Positions 12,871 to 26,055 of a stretch of 64,000 nt of DNA are shown here, piece by piece; the first letter of the stretch is position 1; each line of letters opens with the position of its first letter. This DNA is from Acanthosepion esculentum (Eukaryota > Mollusca > Cephalopoda > Sepiida > Sepiidae). A model generated the notes under the pieces. It was not told the DNA's origin and made no database searches. It saw only the letters and a program-made list of their open reading frames with translations. The stretch covers positions 3,445,501-3,509,500 of the forward strand of contig CAXIWW010000817.1 in the NCBI GenBank assembly GCA_964036315.1. The letters are read 5' to 3'. Made by a program: the position numbers and the translations under genes.

Positions 12871-15800
12871 GGCAGACGAACCCCCACCCAGGAGACAGTC
12901 CCAGAAAGACCCACGCAGACGACACCCAGTCCCAGAAAGTCCCACGCAGACGACTCCCCACCAAGGAGACAGTCCCAGAAAGTCACACGAAGACGACCCC
13001 CCCACCCAGGAGATAGTCCAAGGAAGACCCACGCAGACGACCCCCCACCGAGGAGACAGTCCCAGAAAGTCCCACGCAGACGACCGCCAGTCCCAGAAAG
13101 TCCCACGCAGACGACCCCCAGTCCCACAAAATCCCACGCAGACGACACCGCACCCAGGAGACTGTCCAAGAAAGACCCACGCAGACGACCCCAGTCCCAG
13201 AAAGTCCCACGCAGACTAGCCCCCACCAAGGAAAGAGTCCCAGAAAGCCCCACGCAGCTAACCTCCCACCCAGGAGAGAGTCCCAAGAAAGACCCACAAA
13301 ACGACCCCCAGTCACAGAAAGTCCCATGCAGACGACACCCCACCCAGGAGACAGTCCTAGATTTACCACGCAGACGACCTCCCACCCAGGTGACAGTCCC
13401 AGTAAGTCCCACGCAGACGACCCCCAGACAGGAGAGTGTCCCAGCAAGTCCCACGCAGACGACCCCCACCCAGGAGACAGTCCCAGAAAGACCCACGCAG
13501 ACGACACCCAGTCCCAGAAAGTCCCACGCAGATGACTCCCCACCAAGGAGACAGTCCCAGAAAGTCACACAAAGACGACCCCCCCACCCAGGAGAGAGTC
13601 CAAGAAAGACCCACGCAGACGACACCCAGTCACAGAAAGTCCCATGCAGACGACCCCCCACCCAGGAGATAGTCCCAGATATCCCACGCAGACGACCACC
13701 CACCCAGGAAGCAGTCCCACGCAGACGACCCCCAGTCCAAGAAAGTCCCGCGCAGACGACCCCCAGACAGGAGACAGTCCCAGCAAGACCCACGCAGACG
13801 ACATCCAGTCACAGAAATCCCACGCAGAAGAACACACACCCAGGAGACAGTCCCAGAAAGTCCCACGTAGACGAGCCCCCACCCAGGAGACAGTCCCAGA
13901 ATGTCCCACGCAGACGACCCCCCACCCAGGAGACAGTACCAGAAAGTCCCACGCAGACGACCCCCAGTCCCAGGAAGTCCCATGCAGACGATCCCCACCC
14001 AGGAGACAGTCCCAGAAAGTCTCACGCAGACGACCCCCCACCAAGGAGACATTCCCAGAAAGTCCCTCGCAGACGACCCCCAGTCCCAGAAAGTCCCACG
14101 CAGACGACTCCCCACCCAGGAAACAGTCCCAGAATGTCCCACGCAGACGACACCGCATCCAGGAGACAGTCCCAGAAATCCCACGCAGACGAACCCCAGT
14201 CCCAGAATATCCCACGCAGACGACCCCCACCCAGGAAACAGTCCCAGAAAGTCCCACGAAGACGACCCCCCACCCAGGAGAGACTCCAAGAAAGACCCAC
14301 GCAGACGACCCCACACCCAGGACACAGTCCCAGAAAGACCCACGCAGACGACGCCCAGTCCCAGAAAGTCCCACGCCGACGACCCCCAGTCCCACCATGT
14401 CCCAAACAAACGACCCCCACCCAGGAGACAGTCGCAGAAAGTCCAAACAGTCGACTCCCCAACCAGGAGACAGTCCCAGAACGTCCCAAACAGACGACTC
14501 CCCACCCAGGAGACAGTCCCAGAAAGTCCCACGCAGACGACCCCCAGTCCAAGAAAGTCCCACACAAACGACCCCCAATCACAGGAAGTCCCACGCAGAC
14601 GACCCACAGTTCCAGAAAGTCCCACGCAGACGACCCCTACCCAGGAGACAGTCCAAGAAAGTCCCAAACATACGACCCCCCACCTAAAAGACAGTCCCAG
14701 AAAGTCCCACGCAGACGACCCCAAATCTTAGAAAGTCCCACGCAGACGACCCCTAGTCCCAGAAAGTCCCACGTAGATGAACCCCCACCCAGGAGACAGT
14801 CCCAGAAAGTACCACGCAGACGACCCCCAGTCCCTGCAAGTCCCACGCAGACGACCCCAAGTCCCAGAAAGTCACACGCAGACGACCCCCCCACCCAGGA
14901 GTCAGTCCCAGAAAGTCCCTAGTAGACGACCCCCTGTCCCAGAAATTCCCACGCAGACGACCCCTTACACAGGAGACAGTCCCAGAAAGTCCCACGCAGA
15001 CGACCCCATACCCAGGAGACTGTCCCAGAAAGTCCCACGCAGACGACCCCAGTCCCAGAAAGTCCCACGCAGACTACCCCCAGTCCCAGAAAAACCAACG
15101 CAGACGACCCCCACCCAGGAGACAGTCCCAGAAAGTCCCACGCAGACGACCCCAGTCCCAGAAAGTCCCACGCAGACGTCCCACCACCTAGAAGACAGTC
15201 CCACAAAGTCCCACGCAGACGACCCACATCCAGGAGACAGTCCCAGAAAGACCCACGCAGACGATCCCCAGTCCCAGAAAGTCCCACGTAGACGAACCCC
15301 CAGACAGGAGACAGTCGCAGAAAGTCCCACGCAGACGACCCCTCACCCAGGAAACAGTACAAGAAAGTCCTACGCAGATGACCCCCCACCCAGGAGACAG
15401 TCCCAGAAAGTCCCACGCAGACGACCCCCAGTCCCAGAAAGTCCCACGCAGACGACCCCCCATCCAGGAGTCAGTCCCAGAAAGTCCCACGCAGACGACC
15501 CCCTGTCCCAGAAATTCCCACGCAGACGACACCCCACCGAGGAGACAGTCCCAGAAAGTCCCAAACAGACGACCCCCACCCAGGAGACAGTCCCAGAAAG
15601 TCCCACGCAGAAGACCCCCAAACCAGGAGAGTGTCCCAGAAAGTCCCACGCAGACGACCCCCCATCCAGGAGACAGTCCCAGAAGGTCCCAAACAGACGA
15701 CCCCCCACCCAGGAGACAGTCCCAGAAAGTCACACGCAGACGACCCCCAGTCCAAGAAAGTCCCACACAGAAGACCCCCAATCCCAGAAAGTCCCACGAA

Positions 15801-15969
15801 GCCGAGCCCCACCCAGGTGACAGTCCAAGAAATTTCCAAACAGACGACTCCCCACCCAAGAGACAGTCCCAGAAAGTCCCACGCAGACGACCCCCAATCC
15901 CAGAAATCCCACGCAGACGTCCCCCAGTCCCAGAAAGTCCCACGCAGACGACACCCTAGTCCCAGAAAG

Positions 15970-16903
15970 CCACACGCAGACGACCCGCCAAACAGGAGAC
16001 AGTCGCAGAAAGTCCCACGCAGACGACCCCCAGTCCCAGCAAGTCCCACGCAGACGATAGGAGACCGTCCCAGAAAGTCCCACGGAGACTATCCCCAGTC
16101 CCAGAAAGTCCCACGCAGATGACCCCCAGTCCCAGAAAGTCCCACGCAGACGACCCCCAGTCCCAGCAATTCCCACGTTGACGATCCCCCACCCAGGACA
16201 CAGACCCAGAAAGTCCCACGCAGAATACCCCCAGTCCCAGAAAGTCACACGCAGACGACCCCCAGGCCCAGAAAGTCCCACGCAGACGACCCCAGTCCCA
16301 GAAAGTCCCACGCAGACGACCCCCGACCCAGGAGAGAGTCACAGAAAGACCCACGCAGACGGCCCCCAGTCCCAGAAAGTCCCACGCAGACGACCCACAG
16401 TCCCAGAAAGTCCCACGCAGACGACCCCCCACCGAGGAGACAGTCCCAGAAAGTATCACGCAGACGACTCCCAGTCCCACAAAATCCCACGCAGACGACA
16501 CCGCACCCAGGAGACTGTCCAAGAAAGACCCACGCAGACGACCCCAGTCCCAGAAAGTCCCACGCAGACGAGTCCCCACCAAGGAAAGAGTCCCAGAAAG
16601 CACCACGCAGATGACCCCCCACCCAGGAGAGAGTCCCAAGAAAGACCCACAAGACGACCCCCAGTCACAGAAAGTATAACGCAGACGACCCCCAGTCCCA
16701 CAAAGTCCCACGCATACGACACCGCACCCAGGAGACTGTCCCAGAAAGACCCACGCAGAAGACCCCCAGGCCCAGAAAGTCCCATGCAGACGACACCCCA
16801 CCCAGGAGACAGTCCTAGATTTACCACGCAGACGACCTCCCACCCAGGTGACAGTCCCAGAAAGTCCCACGCAGACGAGCCCCAGTCCAAGAAATTCCCA
16901 CGC
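15970..16903 (+). repeat. A2 higher-order unit, offset about 1,683 bp (left copy)
   Basis: Starts near CGCCAAACAGGAGACAG and ends near CCAAGAAATTCCCACG. It is repeated at about 17,653-18,576. The second copy lacks about 10 bp beside CGCATACGACACCG, so the offset shortens to about 1,673 at the end. It includes the irregular module CGATAGGAGACCGTC, which lacks the usual CCCC run. Confidence 0.75.
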
Positions 16904-17492
16904 AGACGACCCCCAGACAGGAGAGTGTCCCAGCAAGTTCCACGCAGACGACCCCCAGTCCCAGAAAATCCCACGCAGACGAACACCCACCCAGGAGACA
17001 GTCCCAGAAAGTCCCACGCAGACGACCCCCCAGTCACAGAACGTCCCACGCAGACAACCCCCACCCTGGAAACAGTCCCAGAAAGTCCCACGCAGACGAC
17101 ACCCAGTCCCTAAAAGTCCCAGGCAGACGAACCCCCACCCAGGAGACAGTCCCAGAAAGACCCACGCAGACGACACCCAGTCCCAGAATATCCCACGCAG
17201 ACGACCCCCACCCAGGAAACAGTCCCAGAAAGTCCCACGAAGACGACCCCCCACCCAGGAGAGACTCCAAGAAAGACCCACGCAGACGACACCGAGTCAC
17301 AGAAAGTCCCATGCAGACGACCCCACACCCAGGACACAGTCCCAGAAAGACCCACGCAGACGACGCCCAGTCCCAGAAAGTCCCACGCCGACGACCCCCA
17401 GTCCCACCATGTCCCAAACAAACGACCCCCACCCAGGAGACAGTCCCAGAAAGTCAAAGGCAGACGACCCCCAATCCCAGAAATCCCACGCA

Positions 17493-17704
17493 GACGTCCC
17501 CCAGTCCCAGAAAGTCCCACGCAGACGACACCCTAGTCCCAGAAAGCCACACGCAGACGACCCGCCAAACAGTAGACAGTCGCAGAAAGTCCCACGCAGA
17601 CGTCCCCCAGTCCCAGAAAGTCCCACGCAGACGACACCCTAGTCCCAGAAAGCCACACGCAGACGACCCGCCAAACAGTAGACAGTCGCAGAAAGTCCCA
17701 CGCA
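17493..17704 (+). repeat. 106-bp exact-looking tandem duplication in A2
   Basis: A block beginning GACGTCCCCCAGTCCC and containing AGAAAGCCACACGC and CCAAACAGTAGACAGTCGC occurs at 17,493 and again at 17,599. I see no difference until the copies diverge at the end. Confidence 0.8.
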
Positions 17705-18576
17705 GACGACCCCCAGTCCCAGCAAGTCCCACGCAGACGATAGGAGACCGTCACAGAAAGTCCCACGGAGACTATCCCCAGTCCCAGAAAGTCCCACGCA
17801 GATGACCCCCAGTCCCAGAAAGTCCCACGCAGACGACCCCCAGTCCCAGCAATTCCCACGTAGACGATCCCCCACCCAGGACACAGACCCAGAAAGTCCC
17901 ACGCAGAATACCCCCTGTCCCAGAAAGTCCCACGCAGACGACCCCCAGGCCCAGAAAGTCCCACGCAGACGACCCCAGTCCCAGAAAGTCCCACGCAGAC
18001 GACCCCCGACCCAGGAGAGTGTCACAGAAAGACCCACGCAGACGGCCCGCAGTCCCAGAAAGTCCCACGCAGAAGACCCACAGTCCCAGAAAGTCCCACG
18101 CAGACGACCCCCCACCGAGGAGACAGTCCCAGAAAGTATCACGCAGACGACTCCCAGTCCCACAAAATCCCACGCAGACGACACCGCACCCAGGAGACTG
18201 TCCAAGAAAGACCCACGCAGACGACCCCAGTCCCAGAAAGTCCCACGCAGACGAGTCCCCACCAAGGAAAGAGTCCCAGAAAGCCCCACGCAGATGACCC
18301 CCCACCCAGGAGAGAGTCCCAAGAAAGACCCACAAGACGTCCCCCAGTCACAGAAAGTACCACGCAGACGACCCCCAGTCCCACGCATACGACACCGCAC
18401 CCAGGAGACTGTCCCAGAAAGACCCACGCAGAAGACCCCCAGGCCCAGAAAGTCCCATGCAGACGACACCCCACCCAGGAGACAGTCCTAGATTTACCAC
18501 GCAGACGACCTCCCACCCAGGTGACAGTCCCAGAAAGTCCCACGCAGACGAGCCCCAGTCCAAGAAATTCCCACGC
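17653..18576 (+). repeat. A2 higher-order unit, offset about 1,683 bp (right copy)
   Basis: Second copy of the series at 15,970-16,903, with the same rare CGATAGGAGACCGTC module and the CACCGCACCCAGGAGACTG and CCTAGATTTACCACG modules. Confidence 0.75.
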
Positions 18577-19067
18577 AGACGAGTCCCCACCCAGGAAACA
18601 GTCCCAGAAAGACCAATGCAGATGACCCCCCACTCGGGAGACAGTCCCAGAAAGACCCACGCAGACGACCCCCAGTCCCAGAAAGTCCCACGCAGACGAC
18701 CCCCTACCCAGGAGACAGTCCCAGAAAGTCCCACGCAGACGACGCCCAGTCCCAGAAAGTCCCACGCAGACGACCCGCAGTCCCACCAAGTCCCAAACAA
18801 ACGACCCCCACCCAGGAGACAGTCCCAGAAAGTCCCACGCAGACGTCCCCCCGTCCCAGAAAGTCCCACGCAGACGACCCCCCAAACAGGAGACCGTCAC
18901 AGAAAGTCCCACGCAGACGACCCCCAGTCCCAGCAAGTCCCACGCAGACGATAGGAGACAGTCCCAGAAAGTCTCACGGAGACTATCCCCAGTCCCAGAA
19001 AGTCCCACGCAGATGACCCCCAGTCCCAGAAAGTCCCACGCAGACGACCCCAAGTCCCCGAAAGTCC

Positions 19068-19082
19068 CACGCAGTCTCCTGA
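19068..19082. other. Junction J1: satellite A+ to satellite B+
   Basis: Satellite A stops within CCCACGCAG at about 19,074 and B-type sequence TCTCCTGACTCTTTTTTT follows immediately. The join has little or no homology. The first B monomers downstream are the CCGAATACGCCTGGCTC and AAATCGACAT variants. Confidence 0.85.
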
Positions 19083-21455
19083 CTCTTTTTTTAAAAGTGC
19101 CTTACAATCAATCTCAGCCTGCTACAAGCCGAATACGCCTGGCTCTTTTGTGAAACTGCCTTTCAAGCAATCTCAGGCCGCTACAAATCGACATATGCGG
19201 CTCTTTTCTTACAACTGCCTTACAAGCTATCTCAGGTTGCAGAAATATGAATTATCCTGGCTTTTGTGCGAATTGCCTTACAAGCAATCCCAGGTGGCTA
19301 CGAGCCGATGTCTCATGGCCCTTTTATGGCAACTGCGTTACAAGAAATCTCAGGCTGCTACAAGCCGAATTCTCATTGCGCTTTTGTGACAACTGCCTTA
19401 AAAGCAATGTCAGGCTGCTACGAGCCGACTTCTCTTGGCACTTTTGTTAAACTTTCTTACATGTAATCTCAGGTTGCTACAAGCCGAATTCTCCTTGCGC
19501 TTTTGTGACAACTGCCTTACAAGCAACGTCAGGTTGCTACGAGCCGACTTCTCTTGGTTCTTTTGTGAAAACTGCCTTACAAGTAATATCAGGCCGCTAC
19601 AAATCGACATCTCCTGTCTCTTTTGTGACAACTGCCTTACAAGCAATAGCAGGCTGCCGCTAGCCCAATTCTCCTGACTTTTTGTGCCAATTGCCTTAAA
19701 AGCAATCCCAGGCGGTTACGTGCCGATTTCTCCTGGGTCTTTTGTGATAACTGCCTTAGAAGCAATCTCAGGCTGCTACAAGCCGATTTCTCCTGGCTCA
19801 TTTGTGGCAACTGCCTTACAAGCAATCTCATGCTGCTGCAAGCCGAATTCTCCTGGCTCTTTTGTGCAAATTGCCTTAAAGCAATCCCAGGCGTCTACGA
19901 GCCGACTTCTCTTGTCTGTTTTTTAAAAACTGCCTTAAAAGCAATCTTTGATTGCTACAAAACGACGTCTTTTGTCTCTTTTTTAAAAACTGCCTTAATT
20001 TCAATCTCAGCCTGCTACAAGCCGAATACGCCTGGCTCTTTTGTGAAACTGCCTTACAAGCAATCTCAGGCCGCTACAAATCGACATATCCTGGCTCTTT
20101 TGTGAAAACTGCCTTACAAGCATTCTCAGGCTGCAGCAATATGAATTCTCCTGGTTTTTTGTGCGAATTGCATTACAAGCAATCCCAGGCGGATACGAGC
20201 CGATTTCTCCTGGCTCTTTTGTGGCAACTGCCTTATAAGAAATCTCAGGCTGCTACAAGCCGCATACTACTGGCGCTTTTGTGACAACTGCCTTACAAGC
20301 AATGTCAGGCTGCTACGAGCCGACTTCTCTTGGCCCTTTTGTGAAAACTGCCTTACAAGTAATATCAGGCCGCTACAAATGGACATCTCCTGTTTCTTTT
20401 GTGACAACTGCCTTACAAGCAATCTCAGGCTGCCGCCAGGACAGTTCTGACTTTTTGTGCCAATTGACTTAAAAGCAATCCCAAGCGTCTACGAGCCGAT
20501 TTCTCCTGGCTCTTTTATGGTAACTGCCTTACAAGGAATCTCAGGCTGCTACAAGCCGAATTCTCCTGGTTCTTTTGTGACAACAGCCTTACAAGCAATC
20601 TCAGGCTGTAGCAATCCCAATTCTCCTAGCTTTTTATGCCAAATGCCTTACAAGCAATCCCAGGCTGCTAGGAGCCGATTTCTCCTGGCTCATTTGTGGG
20701 AACTGCCTTACACGCAAACCCAGGCGGCTACGAGCCGATTTCTTTTGGCCCTTTTGTGGCAACTGCAAGCCGAATTCTCCTGGCGATGTGTGACAACTGC
20801 CTTACAAGCAATGTGAGGCTGCTACGAGCCGACTTCTCTTGGCTCTTTTGTGAAACTGCCTTACAAGTAATATTAGGCTGCTACAAAACGACATCTCCTG
20901 TCTCTTTTGCGAAACTGCCTTATAAGCAATCTCAGGCCGCTACAAATCGACATATCCTGGCTCTTTGGAGACAACTGCTTTACAAGCAATCTCAGGCTGC
21001 CGCTAGTCCAATTATCCTGATTTTTTGTGCTAATTGCCTTACAAGCAATCCCCGGCTGCTACGAACCGATTTCTTCTGGGTCATTTGTGGTATCTGCCTT
21101 ACAAGCATTCTCAGGCTGCAGCAATATGAATTCTCCTGGCTTTTTGTGCGAATTGCTTTACAAGCAATCCCAAGCGGCTACGTTCCGAATTCTCCTAGCT
21201 CATTTGTGGCAACTGCCTTACATACAATCTCAGGCTGCTGCAAGCCGAATTCTCCTGGCTTACAAATTGCCTTAAAAGAAAGACCAGGCGTCTACGAACC
21301 GACTTCTCTTGTCTCTTTTGTGAAAACTGCCTTAAAAGCAATCTCAGACTCCTACAAAACGATATCTCCTGTCTCTTTTTTTAAAAACTGCCTTACAATC
21401 AATCTCAGCCTGCTACAAGCCGAATACGCCGGGATTTTTTGTGACAACAGCCTTA
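19075..21455 (+). repeat. Satellite B array, + orientation (60-bp monomer)
   Basis: A 60-bp monomer repeats head to tail. It contains TTGTGACAACTGCCTTACAA, then GCAATCTCAGGCTGCTAC, then a variable part (AAGCCGAATTCTCCTGGC, GAGCCGATTTCTCCTGGC, AAATCGACATCTCCTG, AGCAATATGAATTCTCC) ending in CTCTT. Different variants succeed one another non-randomly. The 60-bp length is a multiple of three, so scattered 20-residue-repeat frames appear open; none has independent coding evidence. Confidence 0.95.
19750..20107 (+). repeat. Inverted-duplication arm in satellite B (left)
   Basis: Six consecutive monomers, including the distinctive AAAACGACGTCTTTTGTC and GCCTTAATTTCAATCTC units, are present as reverse complement at 23,140-23,497 with high identity. 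The shared rare variants and shared order show one is an inverted copy of the other. Confidence 0.8.
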
Positions 21456-21462
21456 CTGAGAT
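21450..21462. other. Strand switch inside satellite B (B+ to B-)
   Basis: The + strand reads CAACAGCCTTAC and then directly TGAGATTACTTGTTAGGCAG, which is the reverse-complement phase of the monomer. The array changes polarity within a few bases, with no spacer sequence. Confidence 0.9.
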
Positions 21463-23139
21463 TACTTGTTAGGCAGTTTTCACAAAAGAGAAGGAGATGA
21501 TTTGTAGCAGCCTGATATTGCTTGCAAGGCAATTTCACAAAAGAACCAGGCGTATTCGGCTTGTAGCGGCCTGAGATTGCTTGTAAGGCAGTTTCACAAA
21601 AGCGACAGGAGATGTCGTTTTGTAGCAGCCTGATATTACTTGTAAGGCAGTTTTCACAAAAGAGTCAAGAGAAATCGGCTCGTAGCAGCCTGACATTGTT
21701 TGTAAGGCAGTTGTCAAAAAAGCTCCAGGAGAATTCGGCTTGTAGCAGCTTGATATTACTTGTCAGGCAGTTTTCACAAAAGAGCCAAGAGAAGTCAGCT
21801 CGTAGCAGCCTGACATTGCTTGTAAGGCAGTTGTCACAAAAGCCCCAGGAGAATTCGGCTTGTAGCAGCCTGAGATTTCTTATAAGGCAGTTGCCACAAA
21901 AGAGCCTGGAGAAATCGGCTCGTAGGTGCCTGGGATTGCTTGTAAGGCAATTCGCACAAAAAGCCAGGAGAATTCATATTGCTGCAGCCTGAGAATGCTT
22001 GTAAGGCAGATGCCACAAATGAGCCAGGAGAAATCGGTTCATATCAGCCTGGGATTGCTTGTAAGGCAATTGGCACAAAAAGTCAGGAGAATTGGACTAG
22101 CGGCAGACTGAGATTGCTTGTAAGGCAGTTGTCACAAAAGAGCCAGGATATGTCGATTTGTAGCGGCTTGAGATTCTTGTAAGGCAGTTTCACAAAAGAG
22201 CCAGGCGTATTCAACTTGTAGGAGGCTGAGATTGCTTGTAAGGCAGTTTTTTAAAAAGACACCGGAGATGTCGTTTTGTAGCAACCTGAGATTGCTTTAA
22301 GGCAGTTTTTACAAAAGAGTCAAGAGAAGTCGGTTCGTTTACGCCTGGGATTGATTGTAAGGCAATTTTTACAAAACAGCCAGGAGAATTCGGCTTGCAG
22401 CAGCCTGAGATTGGATGTAAGGCAGTTGCAACAAATGAGCCAGCAGAAATAGGCTCGTAGCAACCTGGGATTGCTTGTAAAGCAATTGGCACAAAAAGCC
22501 AGGAGAATTGGGATTGCTGCAGACTGAGATTGCTTGTAAGGCAGTTGTCCCAATAGAACCAGGAGAATTCGGCTTGTAGCAACCTGAGATTGCTTGTAAG
22601 GCAGTTACCACAAAAGAGCCAGGAGAAATCGGCACGTAGCTGCATGGGATTGATTTTAAGGCTATTGGCACAAAAAGTCAGGAGAACTGTCCTGGCTGCA
22701 GCCTGAGATTGCTTGTAAGGCTGTTGTCACAAAAGTCACAGGAGATGTCGATTTGTACCGGCCTGAGATTGCTTGCAAGGCAGTTTCACAAAAGAGCCAG
22801 GCGTATTCGGCTTGTAGCAGCCTGAGTTTGCTTGTAAGGCAGTTTCACAAAAGAGACAGGAGATGTCGTTTTGTAGCAGCCTGAGATTTCTTGTAAGGCA
22901 TTTGCCACAAAAGAGCCAGCAGAAATCGGCTCGTAGTTGCCTGGGATGGCTTGTAAGGCAATTCGAACAAAAAGCCAGGAGAATTCATATTGCTGCAGCC
23001 TGAGAATGCTTGTAAGGCAGATGCCACAAATGAGCCAAGAGAAATCGGTTCATATCAGCCTGGGATTGCTTGTAAGGCAATTGGCACAAAAAATCAGGAG
23101 AATTGGACTAGCAGAAGCCTGAGATTGCTTGAAGGCAGT

Positions 23140-23497
23140 TTTCACAAAAGAGCCAGGATATGTCGATTTTTAGCGGCCTGAGATTGCTTGTAAGGCAGTT
23201 TCCCAAAAGAGCCAGGCGTATTCGGCTTGTAGCAGGCTGAGATTGAAATTAAGACAGTTTTTAAAAAAGAGACAAAAGACGTCGTTTTGTAGCAATGAAA
23301 GATTGCTTTTAAGGCAGTTTTTAAAAAACAGACAAGAGAAGTCGGCTCGTAGACGCCTGGGATTGTTTAAGGCAATTTGCACAAAAGAGCCAGGAGAATT
23401 CGGCTTGCAGCAGCATGAGATTGCTTGTAAGGCAGTTGCCACAAATGAGCCAGGAGAAATCGGCTTGTAGCAGCCTGAGATTGCTTCTAAGGCAATT
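23140..23497 (-). repeat. Inverted-duplication arm in satellite B (right)
   Basis: Reverse complement of 19,750-20,107. The diagnostic GAGACAAAAGACGTCG and GATTGAAATTAAGACAG monomers appear in mirrored order. Confidence 0.8.
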
Positions 23498-25104
23498 GGC
23501 ACAAAAAGCAAGGAGAATTGGGATTGCTGCAGCCTGAGATTGCTTTTAAGGCAGTTGTCACAATAGAACCAGAAGAATTCGGCTTGTAGCAACCTGAGAT
23601 TGCTTGTAAGGCAGTTACAACAAAAGAGCCAGGAGAAATCGGCACGTAGCCACCTGGGATTTCTTTTAAGGCAATTGGCACAAAAAGTCAGTAGAACTGT
23701 CCTGGCGGCAGCCTGAGATTGCTTGTAAGTCAATTGTCACAATAGAGACAGGAGATGTCGATTTGTAGCCGCGTGATATTACTTGTAAGGTAGTTTTCAC
23801 AAAAGAGCCAGAGAATTCGGCTTGTAGCAGCCTGAGATTTCTTGTAAGGCAGTTGCCACAAAAGGGCCAGGAGAAATCGGCTTGTACCATCCAAGTATTA
23901 CTTGTAAGGCAGTTTTCACAACAGAGCCAAAATACGTCGGCTCGTAGAAACCTGACATTGCTTGTAAGGCAGTTGTCACAAAAGCGTCAGGAAAATTCGG
24001 CTTATATCAGCCTGAGATTTCTTGTAAGGCAGTAGCCACAAAAGGGCCAGGAGAAATCGGCTCGTAGCCGCCTGGGATTGCTTGTAAGGAAATTCGCACA
24101 AAAAGCCAGGAGAATTCATATTGCTGCAGCCTGAGAATGCTTGTAAGGCAGATGCCACAAATGAGCCAGGAGAAATCGGTTCATATCAGCCTGGGATTGC
24201 TTGTAAGGCAATTGGCACAAAAAGTCAGGAGAATTGGACTAGCGGCAGACTGAGATTGCATGTAAGGCAGTTGTCACAAAAGAGCCAGGATATGTCTATT
24301 TGTAGCGGCCTGAGATTCTTGTAAGGCAGTTTCACAAAAGAGCCAGGCGTATTCGGCTTGTAGGTGGCTGAGATTGCTTGTAAGGCAGTTTTTTAAAAAG
24401 ACACAGGAGATGTCGTTTTGTAGCAACCTGAGATTGCTTTTAAGGCAGTTTTTACAAAAGAGTCAAGAGAAGTCGGCTCGTTGACGCCTGGGATTGATTG
24501 TAAGGCAATTTTTACAAAACAGCCAGGAGAATTCGGCTTGCAGCAGCCTGAGATTGCTTGTATGGCAGTTGCCACAAATGAGCCAGGATTTGTCGATTTG
24601 TAGCGGCCTGAGATTGCTTGTAAGGCAGTTTCACAAAAGAGCCAGGCGTAATCGGCTTGTAGCAGGCTGAGATTGCTTTTAAGTCTGTTTTTCAAAAAAA
24701 GAGACAGGTGATGTCGTTTTGTAGCGACCTGAGATTGCTTTTAAGACCGTTTTCACAAAAGAGACAAGAGAAGTCGGCTCGTAGATGCCTGGGATTGCTT
24801 ATAAGGCAATTTGCACAAAAGAGCCAGGAGAATTCGGCTTGTAGTAGCCTGAGATTTCTTGTAAGGCAGTTGCCACAAATGAGCCAGGAGAAATCCGCAC
24901 GTAGCCGCCTGGGATTGCTTTTAAGGCAATTGGCACAAAAAGTCAGGAGAACAGTCCTGGCAGCAGCATGAGATTGTTTGTAATGAAGTTGTCACAAAAG
25001 AGTCAGGAGATGTCGATTTGTAGCGGCCTGAGTTTGCTTGCAAGGCAGTTTCACAAAAGAGCCAGGCGTATTCGACTTGTAACCGAATGAGATTGCTTGT
25101 AAGG

Positions 25105-25966
25105 CAGTTTCACAAAAGAGCCAAGAGAAGTCGGCTCGTAGATGCCTGACATTGCTTGTAAGGCCATTGTCACAAAAGCGCCAGGAGAATTCGGCTGGTA
25201 GCAGCCTGAGATTACTTGTAAGGCAGTTGCCACAAAAGGGCCTGGAGAAATCGGCTCGTAGCTTCCTGGGATTGCTTGTAAGGCAATTCGCACAAAAAGC
25301 CAGGAGAATTCATATTGCTGCTGCCTGAGAATGCTTGTAAGGCAGATGCAACAAATGAAACGGGAGAAATCGGTACGTAGCAGCCTGGGATTGCTTGTAA
25401 GGCAATTGGCACAAAAAGTCAGGAGAATTGTACTAGCGACAGCTTGAGATTACTTGTAAGGTAGTTGTCACAAAAGAGCCAGGATATGTCGATTTGTAGC
25501 GGCCTGAGATTGCTTGTAAGGCAGTTTCACAAAAGAGCCAGGAGAATTCGTCTTGTAGCAGCCTGAGATTTCTTGTAAGGCAGTTGCTACAAAAGGGCCA
25601 GGAGAAATCGGCACGTGGCCGCCTGGGATTGCTTGTAAGGCAATTGGCACAAAAAGCTAGGAGTATTGGGTTTGCTGCAGCCTGAGATTGCTTGTAAGGC
25701 AGTTGTCACAATAGAACCAGGAGAATTCGGCTTGTAGCAGCCTGAGATTGCTTGTAAGGCAGTTCCCACAAAAGAGCCAAGAGAAATCGGCATGTAGCCG
25801 CCTGGGATTGCTTTTTCGGCAATTGGCACAAAAAGTCAGGAGAACAGTCCTGGCGGCAGCCTGAGATTGCTTGTAAGGCAGTTGTTAAAAAAGAGGCAGA
25901 AGATGTCGATTTGTAGCGGCCTGAGATTGCTTGCAAGGCAGTTTCACAAAAGAGCCAGTCGTATTC
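25105..25966 (-). repeat. Satellite B higher-order repeat (period about 951 bp), copy 1
   Basis: A series of monomers starting at the GCCAAGAGAAGTCGGCTC unit, followed by GATGCCTGACATTGC and later the GGCAATTGGCACAAAAAGC and TTTTTCGGCAATTGG units. It recurs 951-952 bp downstream (26,056-26,917) with very few changes. 951 bp is close to 16 monomers. Confidence 0.8.
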
Positions 25967-26055
25967 GGCTTGTAACCGCCTGAGATTGCTTGTAAGGCAG
26001 TTTCACAAAAGAGACAGGAGATATCGTTTTGTAGCAGCCAGATATTACTTGTAAG

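Larger units (their letters stand above)
7771..19074 (+). repeat. Satellite A array, heterogeneous domain A2
   Basis: The same 31/43-bp modules as A1, but with different diagnostic variants: CCCAGAAAGACCCACGC (T to A in the core), CACCGCACCCAGGAGACTG, CCTAGATTTACCACG, CCCACCATGTCCCAAAC and AGAAAGCCACACGC. Module order is less regular than in A1, but local duplications are clear, with offsets of about 4,251 bp (12.1-12.9 against 16.4-17.1 kb) and 1,683 bp (16.0-16.9 against 17.65-18.6 kb). No interspersed gene or recognisable mobile element is seen. Confidence 0.9.

Noticed and set aside
1..19074. CRISPR array (regular repeats of about 31 bp)
   Set aside because: Repeats abut each other without unique spacers, spacing alternates between 31 and 43 bp, there are no cas genes, and the context is eukaryotic satellite.
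20696..21472. 258-codon frame with 20-residue repeats in satellite B
   Set aside because: The 60-bp monomer translates into a 20-residue repeat by necessity. Frames of this kind occur on both strands and break at ordinary monomer variation. No domain is recognisable.
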